Both the position numbers and the translations under genes were made by a program. Of a stretch of DNA of 64,000 bases, positions 55,826-63,187 are shown piece by piece. Origin of the DNA: an uncultured Sphingomonadaceae bacterium (GTDB lineage: Bacteria; Pseudomonadota; Alphaproteobacteria; Sphingomonadales; Sphingomonadaceae); contig CANMVC010000002.1 of NCBI GenBank assembly GCA_947501325.1, positions 62,001-126,000 of the forward strand, given 5' to 3'. The notes beneath the pieces were generated by a model. That model searched no databases and was not told where the DNA came from. It worked only from the letters and a program-made list of their open reading frames with translations. Numbering within the stretch: the stretch's first letter is position 1; every line of letters begins with the position of its first letter.

Positions 55826-55873
55826 TATTTAAATATGGCTGGAACTCGCGCAGCCCCTTTGGTAGAGAGCAAT

Positions 55874-56410
55874 ATGCCAAAAGCAAAACGATCCGATAAT
55901 TGGGGCTTTCCCCGCTGGGGCAGCTATGAAAGCTCGCGCGAGACGCAGCAGGTAAAGCTGTGCGACCGGCACGGTTGTGGCGAAGCCGGCAATTGTCCTG
56001 CCCCAAAATCCCCCAATAGCCCGGAAAAATGGTATTTCTGCCAGACCCATGCGGCGGAATATAACCGGGGTTGGGACTATTTCGAAGGCCTCGACAAAGA
56101 AGAACGGAAAAAGCGCGAAGCCGATGAGCAGCGCGATGCCAATGCTTATCAGGAAGCGAAACATTATAGCTGGATGGGATCTGGCGACGGTAGCCGATCC
56201 CGCGATGAGATGACGGCGCTAGAGATATTTGATCTGACACCGGATGTTGATTTCGAGGCTGTGAAAAAAGCATGGCGGTCGATGGCTAAGGAATATCATC
56301 CTGACGTCAATCCCGGCGATGCGGAAGCTGCGAAGAAGTTCCAGGCAGCGCAGGCGGCTTTTGATGTGCTGAAAGTGGCCGAAGAGCGACGGGTCTGGAA
56401 ACCGGTTTAG
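55874..56410 (+). CDS. J-domain (DnaJ-like) protein
   Basis: 178 aa from the ATG at 55874; the frame is open upstream through rnpB, but MPKAKRSDNWGFPRWGSY is the natural start. The N-terminal half has a Cys-containing segment (KLCDRHGCGEAGNCPAPKSP, YFCQTHAAEYNRGWDYF), possibly metal-binding. The C-terminal J domain at ~118-170 (ALEIFDLTPDVDFEAVKKAW) has the HPD motif in EYHPDVNPGDAEA. Such proteins recruit DnaK to a client; the client is unknown. 48 bp after rnpB and convergent with sufE. Confidence 0.9.
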   Translation: MPKAKRSDNWGFPRWGSYESSRETQQVKLCDRHGCGEAGNCPAPKSPNSPEKWYFCQTHAAEYNRGWDYFEGLDKEERKKREADEQRDANAYQEAKHYSWMGSGDGSRSRDEMTALEIFDLTPDVDFEAVKKAWRSMAKEYHPDVNPGDAEAAKKFQAAQAAFDVLKVAEERRVWKPV

Positions 56411-56437
56411 TTTTGCTGCCCTCACAGGAGCACAGCT

Positions 56438-56845
56438 TCAGTTCTGATACCGCTCTGCAGTTTGGTTTATAAGCGCGATCATGTTGGGAATGCCCTGCGT
56501 CCGATTGGAACTCAGCTGGTTTTTTAAATCGAACGGCTCAAGCTTCTCGGCGATATCGGTCTTTAACACAGCATCAATGGGTTGATCCTGTACCGTCTCC
56601 AACACCAACGCGATGATACCCTTGGTAATGGCTGCATTGCTGTCGGCCAGGAAATGCAGGCGGCCGTCATCTAATTGAGTCGGATAGACCCACACGGAAG
56701 CCGAGCAACCGCGCACCAAAGTCGCATCTGTTTTGAGCGCATCTGGCATCGGCTCAAGCTCTTTGCCAAGATCGATGAGAAGCCGGTAGCGGTCATCGGC
56801 TTCGAGAAATTCATATTCTTCTACGAGTTCGTCTATTTTGTTCAT
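56438..56845 (-). CDS. sufE: SufE-family cysteine desulfuration protein
   Basis: 135 aa. Cys47 in LVRGCSASVWVYPTQ is the sulfur-accepting residue, followed by DSNAAITKGIIALVLETVQD and a C-terminal LSSNRTQGIPNMIALINQ. SufE accepts persulfide from SufS for Fe-S cluster building. Preceded at 56913 by the last psp-operon gene on the same strand with a 67-bp gap containing GCCC/GGGC stems, so it may be read from the same promoter or its own. Confidence 0.94.
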   Translation of the reverse strand: MNKIDELVEEYEFLEADDRYRLLIDLGKELEPMPDALKTDATLVRGCSASVWVYPTQLDDGRLHFLADSNAAITKGIIALVLETVQDQPIDAVLKTDIAEKLEPFDLKNQLSSNRTQGIPNMIALINQTAERYQN

Positions 56846-56912
56846 CCTCGCCCGCTAGCAGGGCGGAGGATTCGCGTCATCCCTTTTTCATATGCCCTTT
56901 TGGGCAGTATGT

Positions 56913-57155
56913 TTAGAGTTCCACCCCGGCAGCAATCGCTTCCAACTTGCGGATGCGTTCTTTCAGGTCCGCAACTTCAATACGCGATGTGGCGCTTGGC
57001 GGATTATCTTCACGATATTGCTCGCGATGTTGTTCCAATTCCTTGGTCTTGAGCGCGATCCAGTCGCGCCATCCCCGCAAGGCAATCAGCGATACTGCCG
57101 TCAGTCCAATCAGGGTAAATGCAGCAGTCATCAGGTAAAAACTGGGTTCTGGCAT
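56913..57155 (-). CDS. Psp-cluster small membrane protein, coiled coil (paralogue 6)
   Basis: 80 aa. One membrane segment (FYLMTAAFTLIGLTAVSLIAL), a charged stretch (WRDWIALKTKELEQHREQYR) and a terminal coiled coil DLKERIRKLEAIAAGVEL. The last block matches the LKDRVAVLEKI motif of its neighbours, but the TD...EIExLR ending is lost. AAGGAT precedes the ATG. Most diverged member of the tandem set and last of the psp group, 42 bp after paralogue 5. Confidence 0.75.
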   Translation of the reverse strand: MPEPSFYLMTAAFTLIGLTAVSLIALRGWRDWIALKTKELEQHREQYREDNPPSATSRIEVADLKERIRKLEAIAAGVEL

Positions 57156-57196
57156 GATGCTATCCTTCTTCTCTTCCTACTTTTTGGGGAACCGGT

Positions 57197-57457
57197 TTAG
57201 CGGTCCCGCAATTTCTCAATTTCATCGCCAAGCTCGCGGGCGCCGCGATCATCGGTGGCGATTTTTTCTAGAACGGCGACGCGTTCTTTCAGATATTTGA
57301 CTTCCTCACGAAGCCGCCCGGCGTCAGGATCTACCAAAGTTACGGGGTTTCCATCTTCGTCCGACGCAATGCCATGCTTGGCCTGGACACGGGTGTTGAC
57401 CACTTTGCCAACGGTGATGACGATGATGATGGCAACAACCATTTCAAATGGATTCAT
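57197..57457 (-). CDS. Psp-cluster PspB-like small membrane protein (paralogue 5)
   Basis: 86 aa. N-terminal membrane segment (EMVVAIIIVITVGKVV), then NTRVQAKHGIASDEDGNP, then the coiled coil KYLKERVAVLEKIATDDRGA and ELGDEIEKLRDR. The coil is almost identical to paralogue 4 (57488-57754). The AKHG motif is shared with paralogues 1 and 2. Ribosome-binding site GAGAGGGAAGAG. Function unknown; PspB-like regulation of PspA is the working idea. Confidence 0.78.
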   Translation of the reverse strand: MNPFEMVVAIIIVITVGKVVNTRVQAKHGIASDEDGNPVTLVDPDAGRLREEVKYLKERVAVLEKIATDDRGARELGDEIEKLRDR

Positions 57458-57487
57458 ATTCTTCTCTTCCCTCTCAACGCTTTATTT

Positions 57488-57754
57488 TCAGCTGTCTTTC
57501 AGTTTCGCTATTTCGTGATCAAGCTCGCGGGCACCGCGCTCATCAGTGACTATCTTTTCCAGCACAGCCACGCGATCTTTCAGATATTTCATATCTTCAT
57601 TCATACGCCGGCTATCGTCACTTTCCGGCGCGTTTTTACCGAGCAACATAAGCTCCTTTTGCTTGTCCACCATATTGCTTTGATGACGGGTCCATATCCA
57701 GAGGCCGCCGAGGCCAAATGGTGCAAGCGGTATGAGTAAAGCGAGCCAATCCAT
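57488..57754 (-). CDS. Psp-cluster PspB-like small membrane protein (paralogue 4)
   Basis: 88 aa. Membrane segment LALLIPLAPFGLGGLWIW, a linker with MNEDMKYLKDRVAVLEKIVT, and the ending DERGARELDHEIAKLKDS. Start overlaps the stop of paralogue 3 by one base (TGATG), so the two are translated together. No enzyme motif. The N-terminal sequence DWLALLIPLAPFG is near paralogue 3 (IEYLALLIPFAGIG), a recent duplication. Confidence 0.78.
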   Translation of the reverse strand: MDWLALLIPLAPFGLGGLWIWTRHQSNMVDKQKELMLLGKNAPESDDSRRMNEDMKYLKDRVAVLEKIVTDERGARELDHEIAKLKDS

Positions 57755-58014
57755 CAGTTTAATTCCTTTACTTCTGGGGCGTCGCGCAGATTTTCAATTT
57801 GTCCAGCCACGTCGAAACCTTTGTCAGTGACGATACGCTCCAACACCCGGACGCGTTGTTCCAGCTTTTCGGTGTTAGCGACATATTGCGCGGCTTTTTC
57901 CGCTGAGATGGTGGACTGCATCTTCATCATCTTTTGTTGATGACTGGTCCAGATCGCGAATACACCCACGCCAATGCCGGCAAAAGGGATCAACAGGGCT
58001 AGATACTCAATCAT
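57754..58014 (-). CDS. Psp-cluster PspB-like small membrane protein (paralogue 3)
   Basis: 86 aa. Membrane segment LALLIPFAGIGVGVFAIW, a Met/Lys/Gln-rich linker, coiled coil TEKLEQRVRVLERIVTDKGF and DVAGQIENLRDAPEVKELN. Ribosome-binding site GAGGAG six bases before the ATG. Together with paralogue 4 it forms a translationally coupled pair. Confidence 0.78.
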   Translation of the reverse strand: MIEYLALLIPFAGIGVGVFAIWTSHQQKMMKMQSTISAEKAAQYVANTEKLEQRVRVLERIVTDKGFDVAGQIENLRDAPEVKELN

Positions 58015-58024
58015 ATTGATCTCC

Positions 58025-58351
58025 TCAGTTCTTCGTCGAGCGCAATGCTTCGATTTCGTTGGTCAGCCGATGGCTGTCGTCGGTGACAATCCGCTCAACA
58101 TTGGCCAACCGATCTTTCATCGAACCGATCTCGGCGCGCAATTCTGCGTTCTCGTTGGTTAGCAACTTGACCCGCTCTACCGCTTCCTGGTCTGTTTTAG
58201 GGTGAAGCGCATTGCCCCAGCTGCCCTCCAGCGGATATCCATTTTTAATCCTCATCCAAGTGGTCACAACCCAGCCGCCAACAGCAAAAACCGTTATTAC
58301 AGCTGCGAAAGGCAGGATTTCGAGAATGAATGCTGCTTTATCCGGTTCCAT
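58025..58351 (-). CDS. Psp-cluster PspB-like small membrane protein (paralogue 2)
   Basis: 108 aa. Membrane segment LPFAAVITVFAVGGWVVTTW, then MRIKNGYPLEGSWGNALHPK, coiled coil EIGSMKDRLANVERIVTDDS, HRLTNEIEALRSTKN. Shares the W(V/M)R(A/I)K(H/N)GYPLE text with paralogue 1, whose stop overlaps its start (TGATG). Likely a tandem duplicate. Confidence 0.78.
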   Translation of the reverse strand: MEPDKAAFILEILPFAAVITVFAVGGWVVTTWMRIKNGYPLEGSWGNALHPKTDQEAVERVKLLTNENAELRAEIGSMKDRLANVERIVTDDSHRLTNEIEALRSTKN

Positions 58352-58650
58352 CAGTACTTCTCCCTTAGGGCTTCAATTTCATCGGCGGTGCGTTTGGCAG
58401 GATCGGTGGCGATCCGTTCTAATACTGCCAGCCGTTCCTGTAGCCGATCGATTTTTCCGACCAGTTCTTCATTCTCGGTAGATAGCAGTTGGATCTTGCG
58501 TTCCGCATCCGGACTGCCTTTATCGGTTGTGCCGCCCCATTCATTCTCAAGCGGATAGCCATGTTTGGCTCTTACCCAGTTGTTTATAATCCAGCCAGCG
58601 TAGCAAACTGCGATGATGGCGATAACAAATCCCGGTCCACCCCAATTCAT
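58351..58650 (-). CDS. Psp-cluster PspB-like small membrane protein (paralogue 1)
   Basis: 99 aa. Membrane segment GFVIAIIAVCYAGWIINNW, then VRAKHGYPLENEWGGTTDKG and a long coiled coil with NEELVGKIDRLQERLAVLER and KRTADEIEALREKY. Ribosome-binding site AGGGAGA. It follows pspC after 29 bp and is coupled to paralogue 2. Confidence 0.78.
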   Translation of the reverse strand: MNWGGPGFVIAIIAVCYAGWIINNWVRAKHGYPLENEWGGTTDKGSPDAERKIQLLSTENEELVGKIDRLQERLAVLERIATDPAKRTADEIEALREKY

Positions 58651-58679
58651 AACTAGTCTCCCTAAATCTGATCTAATAT

Positions 58680-59060
58680 CTAACGAAGGCTCTCAATCTC
58701 ATTCGAGAGCGTTGTGTTCTTGCTTGTGTAATACAGCTCCATATCGGCGAGGCGGCGGTCAATTTCGCGAAAACGGGATTTGACATCACGAGCCGTCCGG
58801 CGTGGGGACTGGCGGACGCCTTGCCAGAATTCCAGCTCTTCCGCGTCACCATAAAGTTCCAGCGGCTTGGCATCGGCCGATTTTGCGGCAACCCAATAAG
58901 CAATTAATGTCCAAGGGAATGCGAAAGTTACTGTGGCTATCACGGCGGCGATACGAACCCAGATGACATTAATTCCGGTATAATCTGCTATCCCGGCGCA
59001 CACGCCGCTCCATTTGGCGCGCTGTTTATCGAGATAAAATTTGGTGCGTGTGGAAGACAT
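58680..59060 (-). CDS. pspC: PspC-domain envelope-stress membrane protein
   Basis: 126 aa. The N-terminal PspC domain (AKWSGVCAGIADYTGINVIW then membrane segment VRIAAVIATVTFAFPWTLIA) is canonical. The C-terminal half is a coiled coil (FREIDRRLADMELYYTSKNT, TLSNEIESLR) whose ending EIESLR is the same as in the small paralogues. In enterobacteria PspB and PspC sense envelope stress and sequester PspA from PspF. Lies 2 bp after pspB. Confidence 0.92.
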   Translation of the reverse strand: MSSTRTKFYLDKQRAKWSGVCAGIADYTGINVIWVRIAAVIATVTFAFPWTLIAYWVAAKSADAKPLELYGDAEELEFWQGVRQSPRRTARDVKSRFREIDRRLADMELYYTSKNTTLSNEIESLR

Positions 59061-59062
59061 GA

Positions 59063-59359
59063 TTAGCGCCTTTCTTTCAGAAGATTATCAAAATTTTCGA
59101 GGGTTGGTTTCGGATCGCTGGTGGCATCAGACAAAGCTGATTGGCGCCAATTGGGATTATCCGCTGTCATGATCCGCTCAATGGTTTCCATCCGGTCATC
59201 CAGTCTCCGCGCCATCTGGTGCAATTCGTCGAGCAGTTGCTCGTCTTCGTTGGTAATGGTTGCCGCGGTTTTCCACTTTGTAACATAGTGGAAGATGATC
59301 CATGGCAGACCGATGAACAGCATGCCGACGACAAATATCGGTACGAGTATGTCTTCCAT
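59063..59359 (-). CDS. pspB: PspB-like envelope-stress membrane protein
   Basis: 98 aa. Membrane segment VPIFVVGMLFIGLPWIIFHY, then a coiled coil with QMARRLDDRMETIERIMTAD and the PspB hallmark NPNWRQS, which matches enterobacterial HPNWRD. A C-terminal ~25-residue extension follows. Start overlaps the pspA stop by one base, so pspA-pspB are coupled. The ancestor-type of the small paralogues downstream. Confidence 0.9.
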   Translation of the reverse strand: MEDILVPIFVVGMLFIGLPWIIFHYVTKWKTAATITNEDEQLLDELHQMARRLDDRMETIERIMTADNPNWRQSALSDATSDPKPTLENFDNLLKERR

Positions 59360-60042
59360 TATTGGTCACCTTTCTGATTTGATTTTTTCAGGGCCGCTTT
59401 CATCGCTTCCAGCTCGTCATCGACCTTGTCACTGCTTTCCAACGCCGCAATCTGATTTTCCAGCGTATCCGGTTCGCCACCCATGCTCAAAGCATCGGCG
59501 CGGCCTTCGGCATGGTCCACCTGGCGTTCGAGATATTCAAATTTCGAAAAGGCATCATGAACTTTGTCACCATTATACATTTCGCGAATTTTATAGCGGT
59601 TCTCGGCGCTTTCCAAACGGTTGACCAAGCTGCTCTGGCGAGAGCGCGCTTCCTGCAATTTCTTCTGCAGTTTCGCGATGTCCCCTTCCGAAGCGCGCAG
59701 AGCGTCATCCAGTACCTGAATTTCTACCGTAAGTTGCTCGGCCATGTCAGAGGCTTTCCGCTTTTCCATCAGCGCAGCTTTGGCGAGATCTTCCCGATCC
59801 TTGGACAAAGCCAGTTGCGCTTTTTCGTTCCAGTCGTCGGTCAGCTGGTTGAGCTTATCTATATGCCGGCGCATTTCTTTCTGGTCGGCAATGGTGCGGG
59901 CTGCAGAAGCGCGGACCTCAACAAGGGTTTCTTCCATTTCCAGGATGATCATGCGGATCAGCTTGGAAGGATCCTCGGCCTTGTCGAGCATGTCTGTGAC
60001 GTTGGCGGCGATGATATCGCGTGTTCTTGAAAAAATACCCAT
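59359..60042 (-). CDS. pspA: Phage shock protein A
   Basis: 227 aa from the ATG at 60042 (GGAG upstream); the open frame to 60213 is not PspA-like. MGIFSRTRDIIAANVTDMLD opens with the amphipathic helix, and the rest is the coiled-coil PspA/IM30 (ESCRT-III-like) body: DPSKLIRMIILEMEETLVEV, LESAENRYKIREMYNGDKVH. It binds stressed inner membrane and inhibits PspF when bound to it. First large gene of the operon, 167 bp downstream of the small exported gene. Confidence 0.96.
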   Translation of the reverse strand: MGIFSRTRDIIAANVTDMLDKAEDPSKLIRMIILEMEETLVEVRASAARTIADQKEMRRHIDKLNQLTDDWNEKAQLALSKDREDLAKAALMEKRKASDMAEQLTVEIQVLDDALRASEGDIAKLQKKLQEARSRQSSLVNRLESAENRYKIREMYNGDKVHDAFSKFEYLERQVDHAEGRADALSMGGEPDTLENQIAALESSDKVDDELEAMKAALKKSNQKGDQ

Positions 60043-60153
60043 GGTTAAACTCCGGTGGTTGCTAGCGTTGTGCCTGGAATGGTTCGAACGTTCAGGCTGG
60101 TCTTTATAACATTTTGCGTTTTCAATAAATTCTACGTCTTCAATCTGGAAAGG

Positions 60154-60200
60154 TGGCCGGGACCGTACTTCGGCAAGGGGGAATGAAGGGGTCCCGGCCA
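60154..60200. terminator. Perfect hairpin between the small exported gene and pspA
   Basis: TGGCCGGGACC (60154-60164) and GGTCCCGGCCA (60190-60200) are exact complements, 11 bp, loop 25 bases. On the minus strand it begins 10 bases after the stop of 60210-60392, with only a short CCTTTCC tail. It may attenuate transcription or protect mRNA between the first gene and pspA, rather than end it. Confidence 0.55.
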
Positions 60201-60209
60201 TTTCGCCTG

Positions 60210-60392
60210 TCACGCTTTGTAGCTGACAGTTGGGGAAATTGTACCATCTTCGGAGACGACCGGGCCTTGTGCTTCAGCAGGGCCAACGGCGCTGATCAAA
60301 ATTGTCAGGCTGAACAACAGCACGGAAATGATCGCAGAAACATCGGTTCTGCTCAAATTTACGAATTTGCTAGTTTTCGTGGTTGCTGACAT
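60210..60392 (-). CDS. Small exported protein, first gene of the psp operon
   Basis: 60 aa from the ATG at 60392, which has the strong ribosome-binding site GGAGGA 6 bases upstream; a start at 60404 is disfavoured. Basic n-region (TKTSKFVNLSR), hydrophobic core ISVLLFSLTILISAV, then GPAEA-Q, a good signal-peptidase I site. The predicted mature part would be just ~19 residues (QGPVVSEDGTISPTVSYKA). It could instead stay as a membrane anchor. It is the first coding sequence after the sigma-54 promoter. No family recognised. Confidence 0.72.
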   Translation of the reverse strand: MSATTKTSKFVNLSRTDVSAIISVLLFSLTILISAVGPAEAQGPVVSEDGTISPTVSYKA

Positions 60393-60444
60393 TTTTTCCT
60401 CCATTTGGTCGAATTCTGGTCCCTTGCGGGTTCGAAACTAACGT

Positions 60445-60460
60445 TGCAGGAGGCGTGCCA
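60445..60460 (-). promoter_or_regulatory. Sigma-54 promoter (-24/-12) of the psp operon
   Basis: On the minus strand TGGCACGCCTCCTGCA: -24 GG (60459-60458) and -12 GC (60447-60446) are 10 bases apart, matching the TGGCACG-N4-TTGCA consensus with one mismatch. Transcription would start near 60434, ~42 bases before the ATG of the small exported gene. The PspF-type activator gene is divergent on the other side, as in known psp loci. Confidence 0.85.
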
Positions 60461-60550
60461 ATTCTATAACCTACGGAAATTCAAAGATAATATAAAAATT
60501 TCCAAAAAGAGATATGGTATTAATTGCTATTTAGTAGGAATTTGCACTAT

Positions 60551-61609
60551 ATGTTAGCCATGGAGCGCGAAAATCAATTTATTGGGGAGTCCGGGGCTTT
60601 TCTCGATGCGGTCGAAAAGGCCAGTCGTGCGGCCGCTCTGGATCGTCCTGTCCTTGTTATAGGGGAGCGCGGTACCGGTAAAGAGCTGATTGCTGAGCGT
60701 TTGCATCGTCTGAGTGCGCGATGGGATGGGCCTTTGGTCACGCTAAATTGTGCCGCCATGCCTGAAACGCTTATTGAAGCTGAGCTATTTGGCCATGAAG
60801 CTGGCGCTTTCACCGGTGCTACCAAGAACCGGGTAGGGCGATTTGAAGAGGCCGATGGCGGCACCCTCTTTCTCGATGAACTCGGGACTTTGTCATCCGC
60901 GGCACAAGAGCGCTTGTTGCGTGCAGTAGAATATGGCGAAATAACCCGCATAGGGTCTTCCCGCCCGCAACGAGTCGATGTACGGATTGTAGCGGCAACC
61001 AATGCCGATCTACCCAAGATGGCGGATGAGGGCACATTCCGGGCGGATTTGCTCGACCGCTTGTCGTTTGAAGTCGTAACCTTACCTCCCCTGCGGTATC
61101 GCGAAGGCGATGTGCCGGTGCTGGCCGATTATTTCGGGCGGCGCATGGCAGCAGAGCTGGAGTGGGAGCAATGGCCCGGCTTTGGACAACTCGCATCCGA
61201 AGCGCTGGGGCGCCATCCATGGCCGGGCAATGTCCGCGAGCTGCGTAACGTGATCGAGCGGGCCGTCTACCAATGGAACGATTATTCACGGCCTGTAGAT
61301 CATATTGTATTTGATCCATTTGAATCGCCCTGGAAGCCCAAAGAAGCTCCGCCACGAGCAAAATCGCCTGCAGAGTCCGACAATAGATCCGAGCCATTAG
61401 CTACATCGCCCGCGCCGGCACCAACTGCGCCAGAACCTACCTTTGCGGCCGTCGATGATATGAAAGAGGCGGTGGAGGCTTTTGAAAAGCGCATCTTGGA
61501 AGCGGCTTTGGCGAAGTCGCGCTATAACCAGCGGCAAACTGCCAAGGCTCTTAATCTGACCTATGATCAGTTACGCCATTCTCTTAAACGGCATGATCTC
61601 TTGGGATAG
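60551..61609 (+). CDS. pspF: Sigma-54-dependent activator PspF
   Basis: 352 aa from the ATG at 60551 (AGGAA 10 bases upstream); ATG 60560 and TTG 60524 also possible. No receiver domain. AAA+ core: Walker A VIGERGTGKELIAERLH, sigma-54-contact GHEAGAFTGATKNRVGRFEE, Walker B GGTLFLDELGTL and R-finger region. A ~60-residue Pro/Ala linker follows, then a Fis-type helix-turn-helix (YNQRQTAKALNLTYDQLRHS). PspF binds upstream of the psp operon and is held off by PspA. Binding sites should lie in 60470-60545. Confidence 0.95.
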   Translation: MLAMERENQFIGESGAFLDAVEKASRAAALDRPVLVIGERGTGKELIAERLHRLSARWDGPLVTLNCAAMPETLIEAELFGHEAGAFTGATKNRVGRFEEADGGTLFLDELGTLSSAAQERLLRAVEYGEITRIGSSRPQRVDVRIVAATNADLPKMADEGTFRADLLDRLSFEVVTLPPLRYREGDVPVLADYFGRRMAAELEWEQWPGFGQLASEALGRHPWPGNVRELRNVIERAVYQWNDYSRPVDHIVFDPFESPWKPKEAPPRAKSPAESDNRSEPLATSPAPAPTAPEPTFAAVDDMKEAVEAFEKRILEAALAKSRYNQRQTAKALNLTYDQLRHSLKRHDLLG

Positions 61610-61713
61610 CTTTTATTAGGAATATCGCGTTATCCCGTAACGCTCTGCAGTCGTGAGCAGGGTCATGTAATGATTACCTGAAAAGATATAGTATAGGGAT
61701 GTGAGGGCCGGAT

Positions 61714-63075
61714 ATGAGTGAACGCGGAGCGAAGGCGACGAAACGGACTCTGTGGTCCCGGGCCGAAGACATGGCACTCAAGGCGCCACCGGAACGCAAT
61801 CGCTATGTCGATTTCCTACGCGCCTTTTCGATACTCGCTGTCGTCATCGGCCATTGGCTGGTTGCGGCCCCTTATATAGAAGGCGGCGCAGTCCAAGGCG
61901 GGCATCTGCTCGGTATATTGCCGTGGACGCAATGGTTGACCTGGGGCTTTCAGGTCATGCCGATATTCTTTCTGGTCGGCGGGTTTTCTCACGCTCTGTC
62001 CTGGTCGGCAAACCAGCGCAAAAATGGCAGTTATGCCGGTTGGTTTACCGGACGATTGCGCCGCTTGATCAACCCGGTATTGCCGCTTTTCTTGATATGG
62101 ACAGTGTTCGCCCTGTTCGGCACGGCTATAGGTGTGGATCGCAAAATTGTGGAGCTTGCCACTCAACTGGCCCTGATTCCCGTTTGGTTCCTGGCGGTCT
62201 ATTTAATGGTCGGAGCTGTTGTACCGATTACGCATGCGGCTTGGAAACGCTTTGGCATGGCGTCATTCTGGGCTTTGGTAGCCTGCGCGATAGCGATTGA
62301 TGCAGCAACCTTTTCTTTGAACATAGCCTATGTCAATTTTGTAAACTTCGCCTTCATCTGGTTGGCCGTTCATCAACTCGGTTATGCATGGAGCGAAGGT
62401 TATTTTTCAAATTCTTTCCGCGCGCTGACATGGGGTATTGGCGGTTTGACAGCGCTGGGTTTGTTGGTTGGCTTTGGCCCTTATCCCATAGCGATGATCG
62501 GGGTGCCCGGTGAAGCTGTTAGTAATAGCATGCCGCCGACCATCGCTTTGCTGGCGCTCGGCATCGCTCAAACCGGCTTTGCTCTGGCGCTTGAGCCAGC
62601 CGCCCGGCGCATGCTCGATAATATCAAGCTGTGGACCGGCGTCGTTCTTCTCAACGGTATGATAATGACGACCTATTTGTGGCACCTGACCGCTTTTGTC
62701 TTGGTCATGGTAGCGGCATGGCTGCTGGGTGGAATTGGTCTGGATGTGGATCCTGGCAGTGCAACCTGGTGGCTGGCGCGTCCGATCTGGTTTGCGCTCT
62801 ATATAGCCGCCTTGCTGCCACTGATCATGATCTTTGCCAAATATGAACAGGGAGGGGCGGGAGGCGCAGAAGCCGATCGAGCGGATCTCCCGCACTGGCG
62901 ACTGATGGTCGGATTGGTTTTCGTTTGTGCTGGATTGGCGGCTACAGCCGCGATTAGCATTGCCAGCCCTTTGGGTGTAACAGGTGTGCGCCTGTGGGTC
63001 GTGGCCATGCCTTTTATCGGTGCCGCCTTTATAGGCTTTGGCCCAGCCCATAAGCTGGCACGCCGGCTGCGTTAG
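61714..63075 (+). CDS. Acyltransferase-3 family integral membrane protein
   Basis: 453 aa with ~10 membrane segments. It starts NRYVDFLRAFSILAVVIGHW, whose RxxDxLR...H text is the acyltransferase-3 (OafA/WecH-type) signature; the HW His (near residue 47) is catalytic-like. Then PWTQWLTWGFQVMPIFFLVG, RLRRLINPVLPLFLIWTVFA and a final segment GVRLWVVAMPFIGAAFIGFG. It moves acyl groups across the membrane to a sugar or lipid; the acceptor is unknown. Starts 105 bp after pspF on the same strand. Confidence 0.9.
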   Translation: MSERGAKATKRTLWSRAEDMALKAPPERNRYVDFLRAFSILAVVIGHWLVAAPYIEGGAVQGGHLLGILPWTQWLTWGFQVMPIFFLVGGFSHALSWSANQRKNGSYAGWFTGRLRRLINPVLPLFLIWTVFALFGTAIGVDRKIVELATQLALIPVWFLAVYLMVGAVVPITHAAWKRFGMASFWALVACAIAIDAATFSLNIAYVNFVNFAFIWLAVHQLGYAWSEGYFSNSFRALTWGIGGLTALGLLVGFGPYPIAMIGVPGEAVSNSMPPTIALLALGIAQTGFALALEPAARRMLDNIKLWTGVVLLNGMIMTTYLWHLTAFVLVMVAAWLLGGIGLDVDPGSATWWLARPIWFALYIAALLPLIMIFAKYEQGGAGGAEADRADLPHWRLMVGLVFVCAGLAATAAISIASPLGVTGVRLWVVAMPFIGAAFIGFGPAHKLARRLR

Positions 63076-63187
63076 TTTCTGCCACTCAGTTTTCAACTGC
63101 ATATGTTCTTAAAGGCAGTTGATACTGCATCCTTTTGTGACCATATGCGTTCTATGAAAGCTATTCTAACTACGGAGAAATTTCCCG

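Noticed and set aside
55607-55870. N-terminal extension of the J-domain protein across rnpB
   Set aside because: The frame is open by chance; the region is RNase P RNA, and the protein family start is at 55874.
60043-60090. A second sigma-54-like box (GG-N10-GC) on the minus strand just before pspA
   Set aside because: GG and GC are correctly spaced, but other consensus bases differ and the start site would fall on or after the pspA ribosome-binding site.
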